From the NCBI GenBank assembly GCA_947247005.1, contig OX365949.1, positions 4,040,001 through 4,104,000 of the forward strand: a stretch of DNA of 64,000 nucleotides, given 5' to 3'. This document shows positions 51,404 to 61,544 of the stretch, in pieces (the first letter of the stretch is position 1; each line of letters opens with the position of its first letter). The notes under the pieces were generated by a model. The model searched no databases. It had not been told where the DNA came from and saw only the letters and a program-made list of their open reading frames with translations. This DNA comes from Spisula solida (Eukaryota > Mollusca > Bivalvia > Venerida > Mactridae). The position numbers were made by a program, and so were the translations under genes.

Positions 51404-51996
51404 TAGTATGCAATTATTTCATGTATGTTTGGTTAACAGTCAAAACTATTGACCCGAGGTATCGGGGAAGACTTTTGAACTGTTGCACGAGGCCGAAAGG
51501 CCGAGGGCAACAGTTCAAAATGTCTTCCCCGATACCGAGGGACAATAGTTTTGACTGTTAACCAAAAACAGACATGAAATAACTGTTTTATTACCTAATA
51601 CTCTATATAACCACAGTATACTAATTCAACAAATAAAGAGGATATTTGTAGGACATTTTGTCATACTAATATTAATAGCGGACACTTTTTGACTGTCATT
51701 ATCCCCATGATATTATTATCAAACAAATAAAATCGGCATGTAATAAAGCAAAAAAGAGAGATAACATTGTTCAAGAGTTATATTAAAAATACGCTATAGA
51801 TCCATCCGGGTGTTTTTGCAGGAATTTATATTGCGCATCGTAGTGCGCAGGTAACAGTTCATCCAGGGGTGTAACAGTCAAAACTATTGCCCTTACGGCA
51901 ATGAACTGTTTCATACCTGAATCTAAAAATCAATATTAAGACATGAAACAGTCAAAAATAACGAATTACTCGTTATATAGAGTGCTAGGTAATAAT
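51404..51996. mobile_element. composite foldback: 174-bp hairpin plus TIR element
   Basis: 51411-51584 is a near-perfect hairpin with about 80-bp arms (GGTTAACAGTCAAAACTATT, GGTATCGGGGAAGAC and GAACTGTTGC in both arms) and a loop near 51499. Next to it, 51590-51611 and 51972-51993 form a 22-bp inverted repeat with two mismatches (ATTACCTA..CTCTATATAAC). AACAGTCAAAACTATT appears again at 51883, linking both parts. Copy A lacks all of it: sequence passes from GATAAATATCT to AACGTTCTGTG near 20830. Confidence 0.75.
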
Positions 51997-52914
51997 ACGT
52001 TCTGTGTCTGTCTCTTGTGTGAATGGCTACCTGTTGACACCACTTCTGTTTGGATTTGAATAATGTGTGAACATACAATTTATTAAATTTTAAAGTCACT
52101 TGTCATCTTTAAAATTATCTAAACTTTCCTGGAAACAATGACCGTGTGATAAAGGCATTCGATGTCGAAGATGGAGCTCGAACTGCCTCCTCCTAGCAGA
52201 AGTTCGTTGTAATGTGTCCGGTTAGTGAGCTGCTAACAGTTCTATAAAACTATTAGATTTAAATGGTCCAGATGATAAACGTATAAAACTATTGTAAATA
52301 AAATTGAATAAAACAAGAATCTAACCAGTAATTGAGACACGTTTATGAAATAAATATATAAAATTTCCGCGTATTGTTTCTGTATAGTAGTACACAGCGA
52401 ATAAAGAACAACAACAATAAACTAATGTTGCGTAACTGTTCCATAAACATAATATTTAATGGAGATATTTTTAGTGACTGTCTGAACGTATCATGAAATT
52501 AATGAGACCCTGTGGGTTTCTGCGTCACGATATAATATAGTTACTGTACTATAATGGTACGAGTGTGAAGAGGTTAACTAAGACAATGGTGGAATTCGTG
52601 AAAGATGTTGGAGCTCGTTACGACAAACTTGTTAATGTGCAAGTACGACGGTATTCAGCAATAAATAATGAACTTCCTTGGAGAGTTTTCCCTCATTACT
52701 ACTCTATAAATACAATGATATTTCCATATATATTCCTCAGCTTCTTTAATCCGTTTTATTACCTTTTTTGTTGTTTGACATGTGGCTTAAGTACCATTTA
52801 AAACCATTCTTGTCAGATTAGATAATCAAACGTACAAGACTAAAGCATTGCGCATTGCGCACCTCAGTCAGTTAAGCACCGAGAAGTTAGAATTGAGTTG
52901 GAAGAACGTAGTTG

Positions 52915-53480
52915 GACATTCAAGTTCTAGTAATACGCCATTCACAAGCTAGCAGGGGGTTCCGTGTTCAAATAGTTCACGCCAATTTCCAACTTTCCAA
53001 AGTCCGATATTCAACTTCTTATAAAAGTTTCTTGCTGGACACAAATATCAATTGTATTAAATTTTCTAAGATTACGAACTTCTATATCGGAGCGAATATC
53101 CTGTCAGTAGTGAGTTCGATATTGGACTCACTATCAAAGCGAATGTTAAGCCAGGAACGAATATCCAGCTAGCAGTTAGATCGACACAAATATTTTATTT
53201 ACTTTAAAGGGAAATTGTACTGCTAAGAGCGAATATATAGCTAGCATTGTTGTTATTTTCAACTTATTAATGAAAACGAATTCTGCCATCGCCGGTCCCA
53301 AAAAGATAATTGAAATTCGGACAGGGATAGCAGTAATCCCGGGTGTGAAATAAAAAGGGTTGTAGTAATAATTTTTTCTATTTATTAAGATATCAAAACG
53401 ACAATGATATCAAGAAACTAAGTGGCCAGTACGACTTATCCTCAAACCGCAGATGGAACCGTGATAAAAATCCGTGTGAA
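52915..53480 (+). other. copy B segment with little match in copy A; no gene recognised
   Basis: Contains recurring GCGAATATCC-like phrases (53091, 53157, 53231) and (C)TAGCAG blocks. I see no reading frame with domain features. It may be an insertion in B or a decayed part of the duplication. Confidence 0.4.
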
Positions 53481-53824
53481 GCAAAAAGCTTGGTATGACA
53501 GGACAAGCAACCCAGTTACGTAAAAAGAGCCAGCTATAGAAAGTTCTACCATAGAACAAACCAATGAATAATCCGTCAATTTTCAGCTTTTAGCAAATGT
53601 CCAACCAGCAGTGAGTTCGTGGTAATATCACGAAGTACTACAAGTTTATGGAAGTCACATATACATGTATTTATAAGTTTTAATAACGACCTGTTTTATT
53701 CATATTGTGTATGCGGTTACAAAGCATTGTATTTAATCCTTGCATTATGTACTTGGACATTAATGCTGTCTTTGATTTCTTTCGGATCGATTATAATTCT
53801 GGAACCTCACTGTAGAATAATTGT

Positions 53825-54185
53825 CCATGTTGTTGTGCACTAGGACGTTGTCTAGATTTTGTTATACTCAATTCAAATGTTTATATGCTATATATTTGTA
53901 ATATACACATGTACAATTATAGAAGTTAATTTTTGTTCACTAGCATTCAAACAACTTTCACCAGAATCAACGCTTACAATGTATTTAACCATCTAGAACC
54001 ATACTGTTCAAGTGTCAATCACAAACCATTGTAGTTGTCCACTAGGACGTAGTGTAATTTCAGCTATACTCAATTCAATGCAATGTTTATATGCTATACT
54101 ATACAATTATAGAGGTCATTTATGTTCACTAGCATTGAAACAACTTTCATCAGAATCAACTATTGCAATGTATTTAAAGTCTATC
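53825..54185 (+). repeat. tandem duplication of about 190 bp
   Basis: CACTAGGACGT, TATACTCAATTCAA, GTTTATATGCTATA, ACAATTATAGA, GTTCACTAGCATT and AATGTATTTAA occur in the same order at 53840-53990 and 54039-54178. Confidence 0.85.
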
Positions 54186-54906
54186 GTTGTATTAGTAGAT
54201 CTCCATATTTATATTCATCGTTTTCTGTAAGCATGTTGCTAGCCACGTGTTCCACACCACCAGCACCACCATACTTTATATCGTCTACTACATGTTACAT
54301 GAAATAGAAAAATATACGTTGAAGTGCTACCAATGATGACTATAAAAACCTCGTTCATTATGTCGACGGACGATCGGACGTTCGGTCTTTTTTTAACCAC
54401 ACCACAGAAGCATGTTTGCACCTCACTAAATCCACAGAACGAATGGAATCTAAAAATGGCCTTTTACTGCATGTTCTGCAACTCACAACGGCATTTAATG
54501 GAGTTCATGCTGACAGACGCTCAACTGACATTGTGGGATTTTCTTTTGTTATTTCTTTCATTTTATCTCACACTACAAGCAACTGTTGCAGTCAAAATGG
54601 AATCTAATAAAGCATATGGTTCCGCACACCACAACCGCGTCAGAGACGGTGTCGACGGACGGACGCAGCAGTATTTTCCACTTAACTATCAGGTTACACG
54701 CTATTGGTCAGTGTTTATAATATACAGTTATGAGTACAATTATACCAGGAATATGTGCCCACAATAATGAAACATTAGATAAAACTGAATTTTTATGAAA
54801 ATCCACAAGTTCCGCGAAAATGCTGAAGATGTAAAATTGGTCAGTTTGTAACAGAACAGTAAAAACTATCCATAAATTCCTTAGATCTAAGTAAGATTTA
54901 ACTCAC

Positions 54907-55210
54907 TTGAGTGTTGTTTGTTCGATGTCGTCCTCATCTTCACGTACGTACGGAACGTCTCCGCCAACAAGACCCGCGTGGTTATCAAGCACATTGCCTA
55001 GTTCCCTCAAAACATCATTCATGGCAATATCGCCATTGTTTGACGCCGCTTTCCGTTTCTTGATTGCATTTTTACTAATCAGTGTTTCCAGAATTCGTTT
55101 ATATCGTTCAAATTGTCGAATGTGTTCATTTCGAGCGTCTTCGAAGTTTCTCAGAAGTTCCTGAATATCGGACTCATCTGTTTTTGCAATGGATGGAGTA
55201 GAAATGATTC
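54907..55210 (-). CDS. coding exon of an unidentified gene (acidic/charged, probable coiled coil)
   Basis: On the minus strand an acceptor (TTATATTGCAG, AG at 55211-55212, with a TTTCC-containing pyrimidine stretch upstream) is followed by 304 bases open in one frame. They then reach AA|GTGAGT (54901-54906), a consensus donor. Entry is phase 1 and exit phase 2. The peptide begins IISTPSIAKTDESDIQELLR, has a charged probable helix with heptad-like Leu/Ile spacing (QELLRNFEDARN, QFERYKRILETL), a basic KKRKAAS stretch that could be a nuclear signal, then VLRELGNVLDNHAG and an acidic EDEDDIEQTT end. Codon use is markedly more balanced than in flanking DNA. If the donor is not used, the frame reaches TGA at 54903-54905 after Leu-Lys, so a terminal exon is possible. 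I do not recognise the family. No neighbouring exon was found in the window. Confidence 0.65.
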
Positions 55211-56325
55211 CTGCAATATAATGTTGTGGAAATATGATGACATTTAGGTACTGGTAATCATATCATCGAAATTAACTAACTCCAAAACAACAGTTCCCGT
55301 GACATGTCTGTGATGTAGTTGTTCAATATATTATTGTAGCTATCTTCTTTAAAGTCTTTGACTCTATATAAAGAATCGAATGAGCAGATTATAGAATGAC
55401 AGCTGCAAATATAACACAACTTGGGATTGTATTGTCATTTCTGGAGACTCATTACACAAATATAGCGATCATCTGAAACGGTTATACAGCGCCAACGAAT
55501 CTGCCTTCGTCGTCTACAAATTGATAGCGGCTTCAAAAGCTGGCGTCTATGCTGTGGGACGTACCAAGCGTCGACTGGTCCAAAAGGAGCATTTGTACAC
55601 ATTAAAAGCATCTAAACGTAACAGTTTCATATTACATGCTGGTTGAAGTAAATACATTGACAAGACGCACATGCGTAATAATAAAAACGCGTTAGAAAAC
55701 AATTTAAAAATGATACCGATTTAAAGTAAATCAAAAAGAAAACCACAAAGACGAACCTGATATCAGTGAAACACCGTACACAATCACAGTAAAATAAAAC
55801 ATCATTCAAACATTTCATCAACAAAACAGTCGGCTAAAATAGATATTCAAAACTAACACATCATAATAACCTCGTGTTAAAGAAAACGATTTCAAACATG
55901 ATACGTATATAGTATTACGCATAAATTAGTATCCGGATTGGTGCAATTCTTCGGATGATTTAGTTTGTTACACATATCAACGCTGATATGCCATCACGCT
56001 TAATAGTGTAAACTACTTCCCTGATATGCATTTACGACTCGTTCACATCTTATTAACAATTATGACTTAACGGATGATGGGTTCTAATACGGAAATTTAT
56101 GTAAATTGTCAAATTTTCTTTGCAAGTATAGCAATTATAAAACTACAGAGGGTGTCCCTAAATTCCATGTTTTAATAAACAAACTATACACTGAACAAAG
56201 TTTTAACAATATAATTTGAAGATTTAAAAGACTATCATCATCTGACAAAACATCATAGACAAAATGTGATTCATACAAGGTTCATACATTAACTGACAGA
56301 GGACACACGCCCTGAATAAAAAACG
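55211..56325. other. probable intron or intergenic DNA upstream of the exon; nothing else recognised
   Basis: AT-rich sequence. A CpG-containing stretch at 55490-55590 gives a 55-residue minus frame that resembles the N-terminal part of Tc1-type transposases only faintly, so it is not called. Confidence 0.35.
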
Positions 56326-56360
56326 GACAATTCTGACGACAAATTGAAATTCTTCACTTA

Positions 56361-58139
56361 TACGAGGGGTGATCAAATTGGAATGAAACTAAGTCCGTAA
56401 CTAGAATTTTGTCCATGAGACAAGGGTGCCCCCATTATAGCACATATCCTTTCAAATTTGAGGTAACACCATTATTCAATTTCTTTAGCCTTGTGGACTA
56501 TAATTCTATTACAAATATCAAAGGTCCATCATATAGTAAAAGTAACAACGGGCCTTAATTCTGGTAAAAATTGACGAAACACAAATTCCATCCTTAACGG
56601 TCATCTATATATTGAGTTTGTTCTTTTGTGACAGTTTGAAGAAATTCCACCAAGTAGTTTATGAGGAGTTCAACACACAATATTTTTCACTATAGGGTAA
56701 CTAAGGACCACTACTCTGGTAAAAATTTACGCAAAGAAATTCCATCCTTTACGGTCATATATACATTGAGGTTGTTCTTCTGTGAAAGTTTGAAGAAATT
56801 CCACCAAGTAGTTTATGCGGAGTTCAACACAATATTTTTCACTACAGGTTATATAGTAAAAGTAACAAAGGGTCATAACTCTGGTCAAAAATTTCGCAGC
56901 AAATATGCCATCCTTTACGGTCTATACATTGAGGTTGTTCATCTGTGAAATTTTGAAGAAATTCCAACCAGTAGTTTATGAGGAGTTAAACACACAATAT
57001 TTGTTTTACGTACGAACGGACGTTCGTACGGACGGACGGACGTATGGACGGACAGCACAAATGCTTTATGCCCCCCATTATAAATAAAAAATATACCCTT
57101 GATAGATTTAAATGCAACAAGATTTTGATCCCCATGCAATATTCATCTCCGATTGATATGCAAAGTTTCAATATGATAATTCGTTTTTAAATGAAATTTT
57201 ACTAGGTACACAATGCATATACTCGACAAGAGCCAAACCGAGATCTTGACGTACCTAATATATTTTACAGCAATGCTTTTTAAGTGTCGTTGAAACAAAT
57301 AAAGGTCACAAGGGACAATGGCTGACAAATGAGCATGGTCGGAAAGCTCAAGAACCTTTGCGCTTCTCAGAAAGGTGCGTTAATGGCTGCTGCAGGTGGA
57401 GGCTCAATGCTCCACAACAGCATGCCATCCTATAAACCTGTGATAGCGATTATCGGAGTATTTCTCCCATTCCTGTAAGGAATTTACCTTCGTTAAACTT
57501 GGCATTTACCCATTAGCCATTTCATATATCAAATTGAATAGTAGAAACTTGGTCTATATAGAAAAAGTTGTGCATTTCTACAGGCGCCCTTTGTGCGTTT
57601 AGCAATGCAAATTTGTGTTCTGTTTTTGCTGGCCTATATTTGTTTATGAACTTATCGTATAAGTGATAAAATGAACACAACTTGCCTAATTGTAAATCTT
57701 CCACCAGTCTCCAAAAAGTATGTGATTTTCGCAACCTTTGGATGATTATTTGGATGACGAGCATGGGGTTCGTTTCCAGATAAAATTGCACCCCTTATAA
57801 AATTCTATGAATTTCTAATGAAATACGTTAGCCATTACATGACACCATTTCAACATACAAGTTTACTAAAATACGTTATTTGCCCCCGCAATAAGAAAAC
57901 AACGATTCTTAAATGGGACCGAAATTTGTCAGAGAAAAGTGACATTTAAGCATTAGAATACACGAGTAGACAGTGTTAATCGGCATTTTGTAACAGCTAC
58001 GCTGAACGAATGTTAAAATGTGAGGTATCTATTTAAAGCAAACACAATGATCTTTGATATACAGTCCACTATCGTTAAATATTCATTGATACAAGAAAGA
58101 TAAAGCCTCACTTGCATTCCAATTTGAACAACCCTCGTA
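56361..58139. mobile_element. mariner/Tc1-like element, 1.8 kb, TA target
   Basis: Terminal repeats TACGAGGGGTGATCAAATTG (56361) and TACGAGGGTTGTTCAAATTG (reverse complement of 58139 inward) continue as GAATGAAAC/GAATGCAAG, about 29 bp with four mismatches. The CGAGGGNTGNTCAAA pattern and TA at both ends are typical of mariner-like elements. Copy A shows the uninterrupted site near 25372 (TTCACTATAATAGCTC). Inside are three dispersed-repeat units (56530-57055) and a minus 89-residue frame (57522-57791). I could not identify a transposase with a D,D motif, so it appears non-autonomous or decayed. Confidence 0.8.
56530..57055 (+). repeat. tandem dispersed repeat inside the mariner-like element
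   Basis: Three units share AGTTTGAAGAAATTCCACCA, AGTAGTTTATG(A/C)GGAGTT, ATATTTTTCACTA and ACTCTGGTAAAAATT and end in GACGGACGGACGGACG (about 57024-57050). It is the same general repeat type as 50061-50690, here probably nested in or captured by the DNA element. Confidence 0.8.
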
Positions 58140-58619
58140 TCTCTTCTATTACTCGGTTATTTTACTCGAAACAATAAAACGCATTATTGATGGTGTATAA
58201 TTTAGATTTCCATGAAGTCTCGTCGCATTCATTGCTTTGTCATTCATCAATGTGTATAAATAGGTATGTATACCACCCACGCCGGGTCCTGGTTGATTCA
58301 CTAGCTAAGCCCCCGCATGAATACTTCCTGTATTATAATATACGGGAATTTACCAGGACGTGTTTAATAGCAATATGCGGTATCGATAAATACCAATATA
58401 CTTTACAACCAGATATAACCAGTTAAATAACTACTACATAAGAGTTTGCATATAATTATACACCATCAAGATTCAGTGAAGCATAAGTTATTGTCGGTTC
58501 AATAAGTAATACTAATGAGGGAACTGTCCCATTCAAAAGAATAGAGGGCTTATGTTTTATATAATATAACAGATACCTTCAATCAATAGTATAATACTTG
58601 AAAACAAGTATTTCATATC

Positions 58620-58705
58620 GCCTAGTTAGTCGAGTGTGTAACCATGCCGCTAAATTTTGTTGAGATTTTTTTAATATCGCCACTGGTTCGACACCCATTC
58701 AAGTT
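58620..58705 (+). repeat. tRNA-like sequence, probable SINE head or pseudogene
   Basis: CCTAGTTAGTCGAGTG resembles an A box and GGTTCGACACCC resembles a B box about 60 bases downstream. Stems do not pair well, so this is not a functional tRNA. Confidence 0.4.
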
Positions 58706-59008
58706 ACATCAATTTTAAAGTTTTTATCTTTTTTTTACAAATACCTTATTTTGCTTTTGTAACTAATATAATAACAAGATACACGTAGCAAGGTATGTAG
58801 ATGATATGTTTTCATTCCTTATCTATCAAGTTGTATATTTTCAATTATTATATTTTATCTACAGTACAATAATCATACACATATATTATATATTCACTGC
58901 AATATAAAAATATCATTTGAAGTATCGATTCATAAATGAAGTACATGTAGTATAATGTAAGACTTTTTAACATGCATACGAGTACATGTAATAAAAAATA
59001 ATTAAATT

Positions 59009-59083
59009 GTGGGGATCGAACCTACAACTCAGAATAAGATTGAAACTTTTAGGAAGTGTGCGTATCCACTAGGCTACAGCGTC
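59009..59083 (-). repeat. tRNA-like sequence, probable SINE head or pseudogene
   Basis: The minus strand reads TAGCCTAGTGGATACGC (A-box like) and, about 35 bases later, GTAGGTTCGATCCCCAC (B box GGTTCGATCCC with a T-arm that pairs with one mismatch). The acceptor stem does not pair (GACGCTG against AATTT), which argues against a functional tRNA gene. Confidence 0.5.
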
Positions 59084-59249
59084 TTTGGTGTATGGAATGC
59101 GCTTTGAACACAATTTAATATCGACCCAATTGGAAATTTACCTGTTTATAACGATTCTCGTTTGACTTTGAACGCACTTTAGTATTAAAATTTATGATGA
59201 TACAAAAGCACAGCATAAATCACAACAAATGACACGAAACGAAGTATAC

Positions 59250-59700
59250 TCCAGTCAGGATAAAAATCCAGTGACTCAGCGGTCAAGTCCACTATAACGG
59301 TGTACAACCAATTATAAGGCTTATACTGTACAAACAACTATAATTTCCATGCTAAACTAAGATGCTAAACTTCGCTCTACCTGTTTAGACAATGGTTGTG
59401 ATTTTTGAGTACACACATACTGCAACGTCACTGTCACAATATCCTACCTGGACTATAAGTATACACCACGTATGGTCAGGGTAAGAATACAGTGACGCAG
59501 CGGTCGGGTCCACAATTACGGTGTAATATCAATTATAAAGGCTTAAACAGACAGTCAAAATTTCAATGCTAAACTAACAATTTGAAACTATATTCGCACT
59601 ACCTATTCAGACAATGTTTGTAATATTCTGTGTACACATAAACGGCTACGTCACTGTCACCAGATCCTAACTGGATTATATGTACAATCAAGGTTGTGTT
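59250..59700 (+). repeat. tandem duplication of about 220 bp
   Basis: Shared ordered blocks at 59255-59465 and 59475-59695: CAGTGAC(T/G)CAGCGGTC, ACGGTGTA, CAATTATAA, ATGCTAAACTAA, TAGACAATG or TCAGACAATG, ACGTCACTGTCAC and ATCCTA. It lies inside copy B just upstream of its last matching block. Confidence 0.8.
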
Positions 59701-60113
59701 ATTTGAAGATCACAACAATTTAGCGATAAGCTGTCTTAAACAACAAAGTTATCAAATATCGCAACATCAACCCACAATGGCGATATCCTATATAAACACT
59801 CCTTTGTAATATTACTGGTCTAGTTTTAGTCCAGACGTATCCAAGAACATTTTTAGGGGTTTACCGGGATGAACCGAAACTTACTCGGTATACCCGGTTC
59901 AGTAAACCGGCGTACAGCCGTAACAATACTGGATCGCCAAGACGAACCGTGGTGAACCGTGATAATCTTATCAACCTGGCAAAAGAGGCCCATTTGTTTT
60001 AAAATGTTTAAAGCCCCATGTAGTCGCTAGAAACGTCCAAGACGAATGGTTAAGCTTTCAGCAGAGTTAAAACTGTGTTACAACCGGGGCTACACTTAGC
60101 TCTACCACGATGT

Positions 60114-60544
60114 TGTATCCCGGTATCAGTACAGATATTACCGGTTTAGCCACGGTGTATCCCGGTATCAGTACAGATATTACCGGTGTAGCCAAGGTGT
60201 ATCCCGGTATCAGTACAGATATTACCGGTGTAGCCAAGGTGTATCCCGGTATCAGTACAGATATTACCGGTTTAGCCACGGTGTATCCCGGTATCAGTAC
60301 AGATATTACCGGTTTAGCCACGGTGTATCCCGGTATCAGTACAGATATTACCGGTTTAGCCACGGTGTATCCCGGTATCAGTACAGATATTACCGGTTTA
60401 GCCACGGTGTATCCCGGTATCAGTACAGATATTACCGGTGTAGCCAAGGTGTATCCCGGTATCAGTACAGATATTACCGGTGTAGCCAAGGTGTATCCCA
60501 GTATCAGTACAGATATTACCGGTTTAGCCACGGTGTATCCCGGT
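60114..60544. repeat. 42-bp tandem array, about ten units
   Basis: The unit contains GTATCCCGGTATCAGTAC, AGATATTACCGG and either TTTAGCCACGGT or TGTAGCCAAGGT. Because 42 is a multiple of three, frames stay open on both strands (146 and 154 residues). The lack of start context, splice sites or diversity makes them by-products. The two variants alternate in the order T G G T T T T G G T. Confidence 0.95.
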
Positions 60545-60711
60545 GCTTAGGTGATAGAACCCTAGTCTCACTGTGTCGGTTTGACCCGATGTTTAGCTTA
60601 TATTAATTTATTTAAGGTCGATTGTGAAGCAGATTTGTCCAACTTATATTAATGACTTTCGACACCTCATTCCTGATGTTATCCATTGCCACGAGGGTAT
60701 GAGAGAAGAGA

Positions 60712-60862
60712 AGCCAGTTTCCATTTTATGCTGAACATCTAGCAAGGGAATTTCTGGTAGCATTTTTATTTCGTCTTTGGTATGACGCGGTCAGGAATCG
60801 AACCACAGACCTCCCGCACTCGAAGCGAACGCTCAACTACTAAGCTATGGAGGAGGCGGTTA
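60712..60862 (-). repeat. tRNA-derived SINE (bivalve type)
   Basis: On the minus strand the head has A box TAGCTTAGTAG (60837-60847) and B box GGTTCGATTCC (60794-60804), spaced as in Pol III promoters. A body follows with CATACCAAAGACGAAATAAA and CTAGATGTTCAGCATAAAA. The ACCAAAGAC and TGCTGA/CAGCAT-type body reminds me of widespread bivalve SINEs. A decayed copy is at 1050-1150. Confidence 0.7.
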
Positions 60863-60869
60863 TGACCCG

Positions 60870-61544
60870 ATGTTTGAACCGGTAGGTATCATTTCTAACT
60901 AGGCAAACAAACCTTGGAGACACCATAAATTTCTTAGACGTTTCGGGGCTAACCGTAATGAACCGTGTAGATCCGACTGTATGACGTCGTACAGTATGGG
61001 TTCGAATTCCACTATGTGTGCAAACCAATTCTTTTTTGAAATGTTTATTACAACTGGGAGATACCGAAAAAGAACCGACTCAATCGAAGGATTTCCGGGG
61101 CACTACCGATATATCCGGGACAGGCCTGTGTCTCTATACCTTGATAAACCGTGGCATACCGGAATTATTTGTACTGCGCTGAACTCTGGCTCTGGACCGG
61201 TTGAGTCCCCGTAAAGTACGTTTCATACGTAGAACCGAGCATACACACATGCGTGCGTGTTTGTCTGTCTGATGGCAACGTACCGCGAAGGTAACAGACG
61301 GGCAGTATATCGTTCAATAGAGATCGTCTGCGATCGATAAGGCACGCATTGGGAGCGGAAGGTCTAATGTTCGAATCCCGGAATGAGACTGATTTGAAAT
61401 GGCTGTTGTTGGAATTTACCAGATGAAAAACTACTCACCACAAGAAGAAAAAGGAGTACGATTTATGAGGGTATATAATTTGATTTCTTTTGTATAAACA
61501 TGTGGGTTTTGTGACAATAGTCTTGTTTATTTTTGTACGTTCCT
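60870..61544. other. no gene recognised; isolated B-box-like site
   Basis: ATGTTCGAATCCCGG at about 61368 matches a B box, and a similar GGTTCGAATTCC is at 61000. No A box pairs convincingly with either, so they may be SINE remnants. Confidence 0.35.

Larger units (their letters stand above)
53680..56325. other. segment present only in copy B, carrying a coding exon
   Basis: Copy A runs directly from ACATATACATG (about 25313) to GACAATTCTGACGACAAATT-like sequence (25336), while copy B is interrupted by 2.6 kb between the same landmarks. Whether A lost the segment or B gained it cannot be told from the window. Besides the exon and a local duplication, a 147-residue plus frame at 54324-54767 has no recognisable features and is not called. 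Confidence 0.6.
51040..59770 (+). repeat. segmental duplication, copy B (partner 20440-26760)
   Basis: Colinear with copy A in the blocks given there. B-specific segments are the foldback composite 51404-51996, 52915-53480 (little or no match in A), the 53680-56325 segment that carries the coding exon, and the mariner-like element 56361-58139. With these removed, B is close to A in length. The two copies lie in direct orientation on either side of the giant foldback element, consistent with an old tandem duplication of roughly 6-7 kb. Confidence 0.85.

Noticed and set aside
54324..54767. 147-residue plus-strand frame
   Set aside because: No recognisable domain, AT-driven composition, second overlapping frame, and no splice or promoter evidence.
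55435..55602. 55-residue minus frame with a faint likeness to the DNA-binding part of Tc1 transposases
   Set aside because: Too short and the resemblance is only a few residues. No TIRs or further transposase blocks nearby.
59009..59083. Functional tRNA gene
   Set aside because: Good A and B boxes, but the acceptor stem does not pair and the variable part is abnormal. Better explained as a SINE head or pseudogene.
60067..60550. 146- and 154-residue frames on both strands
   Set aside because: Same cause: a 42-bp unit open on both strands.
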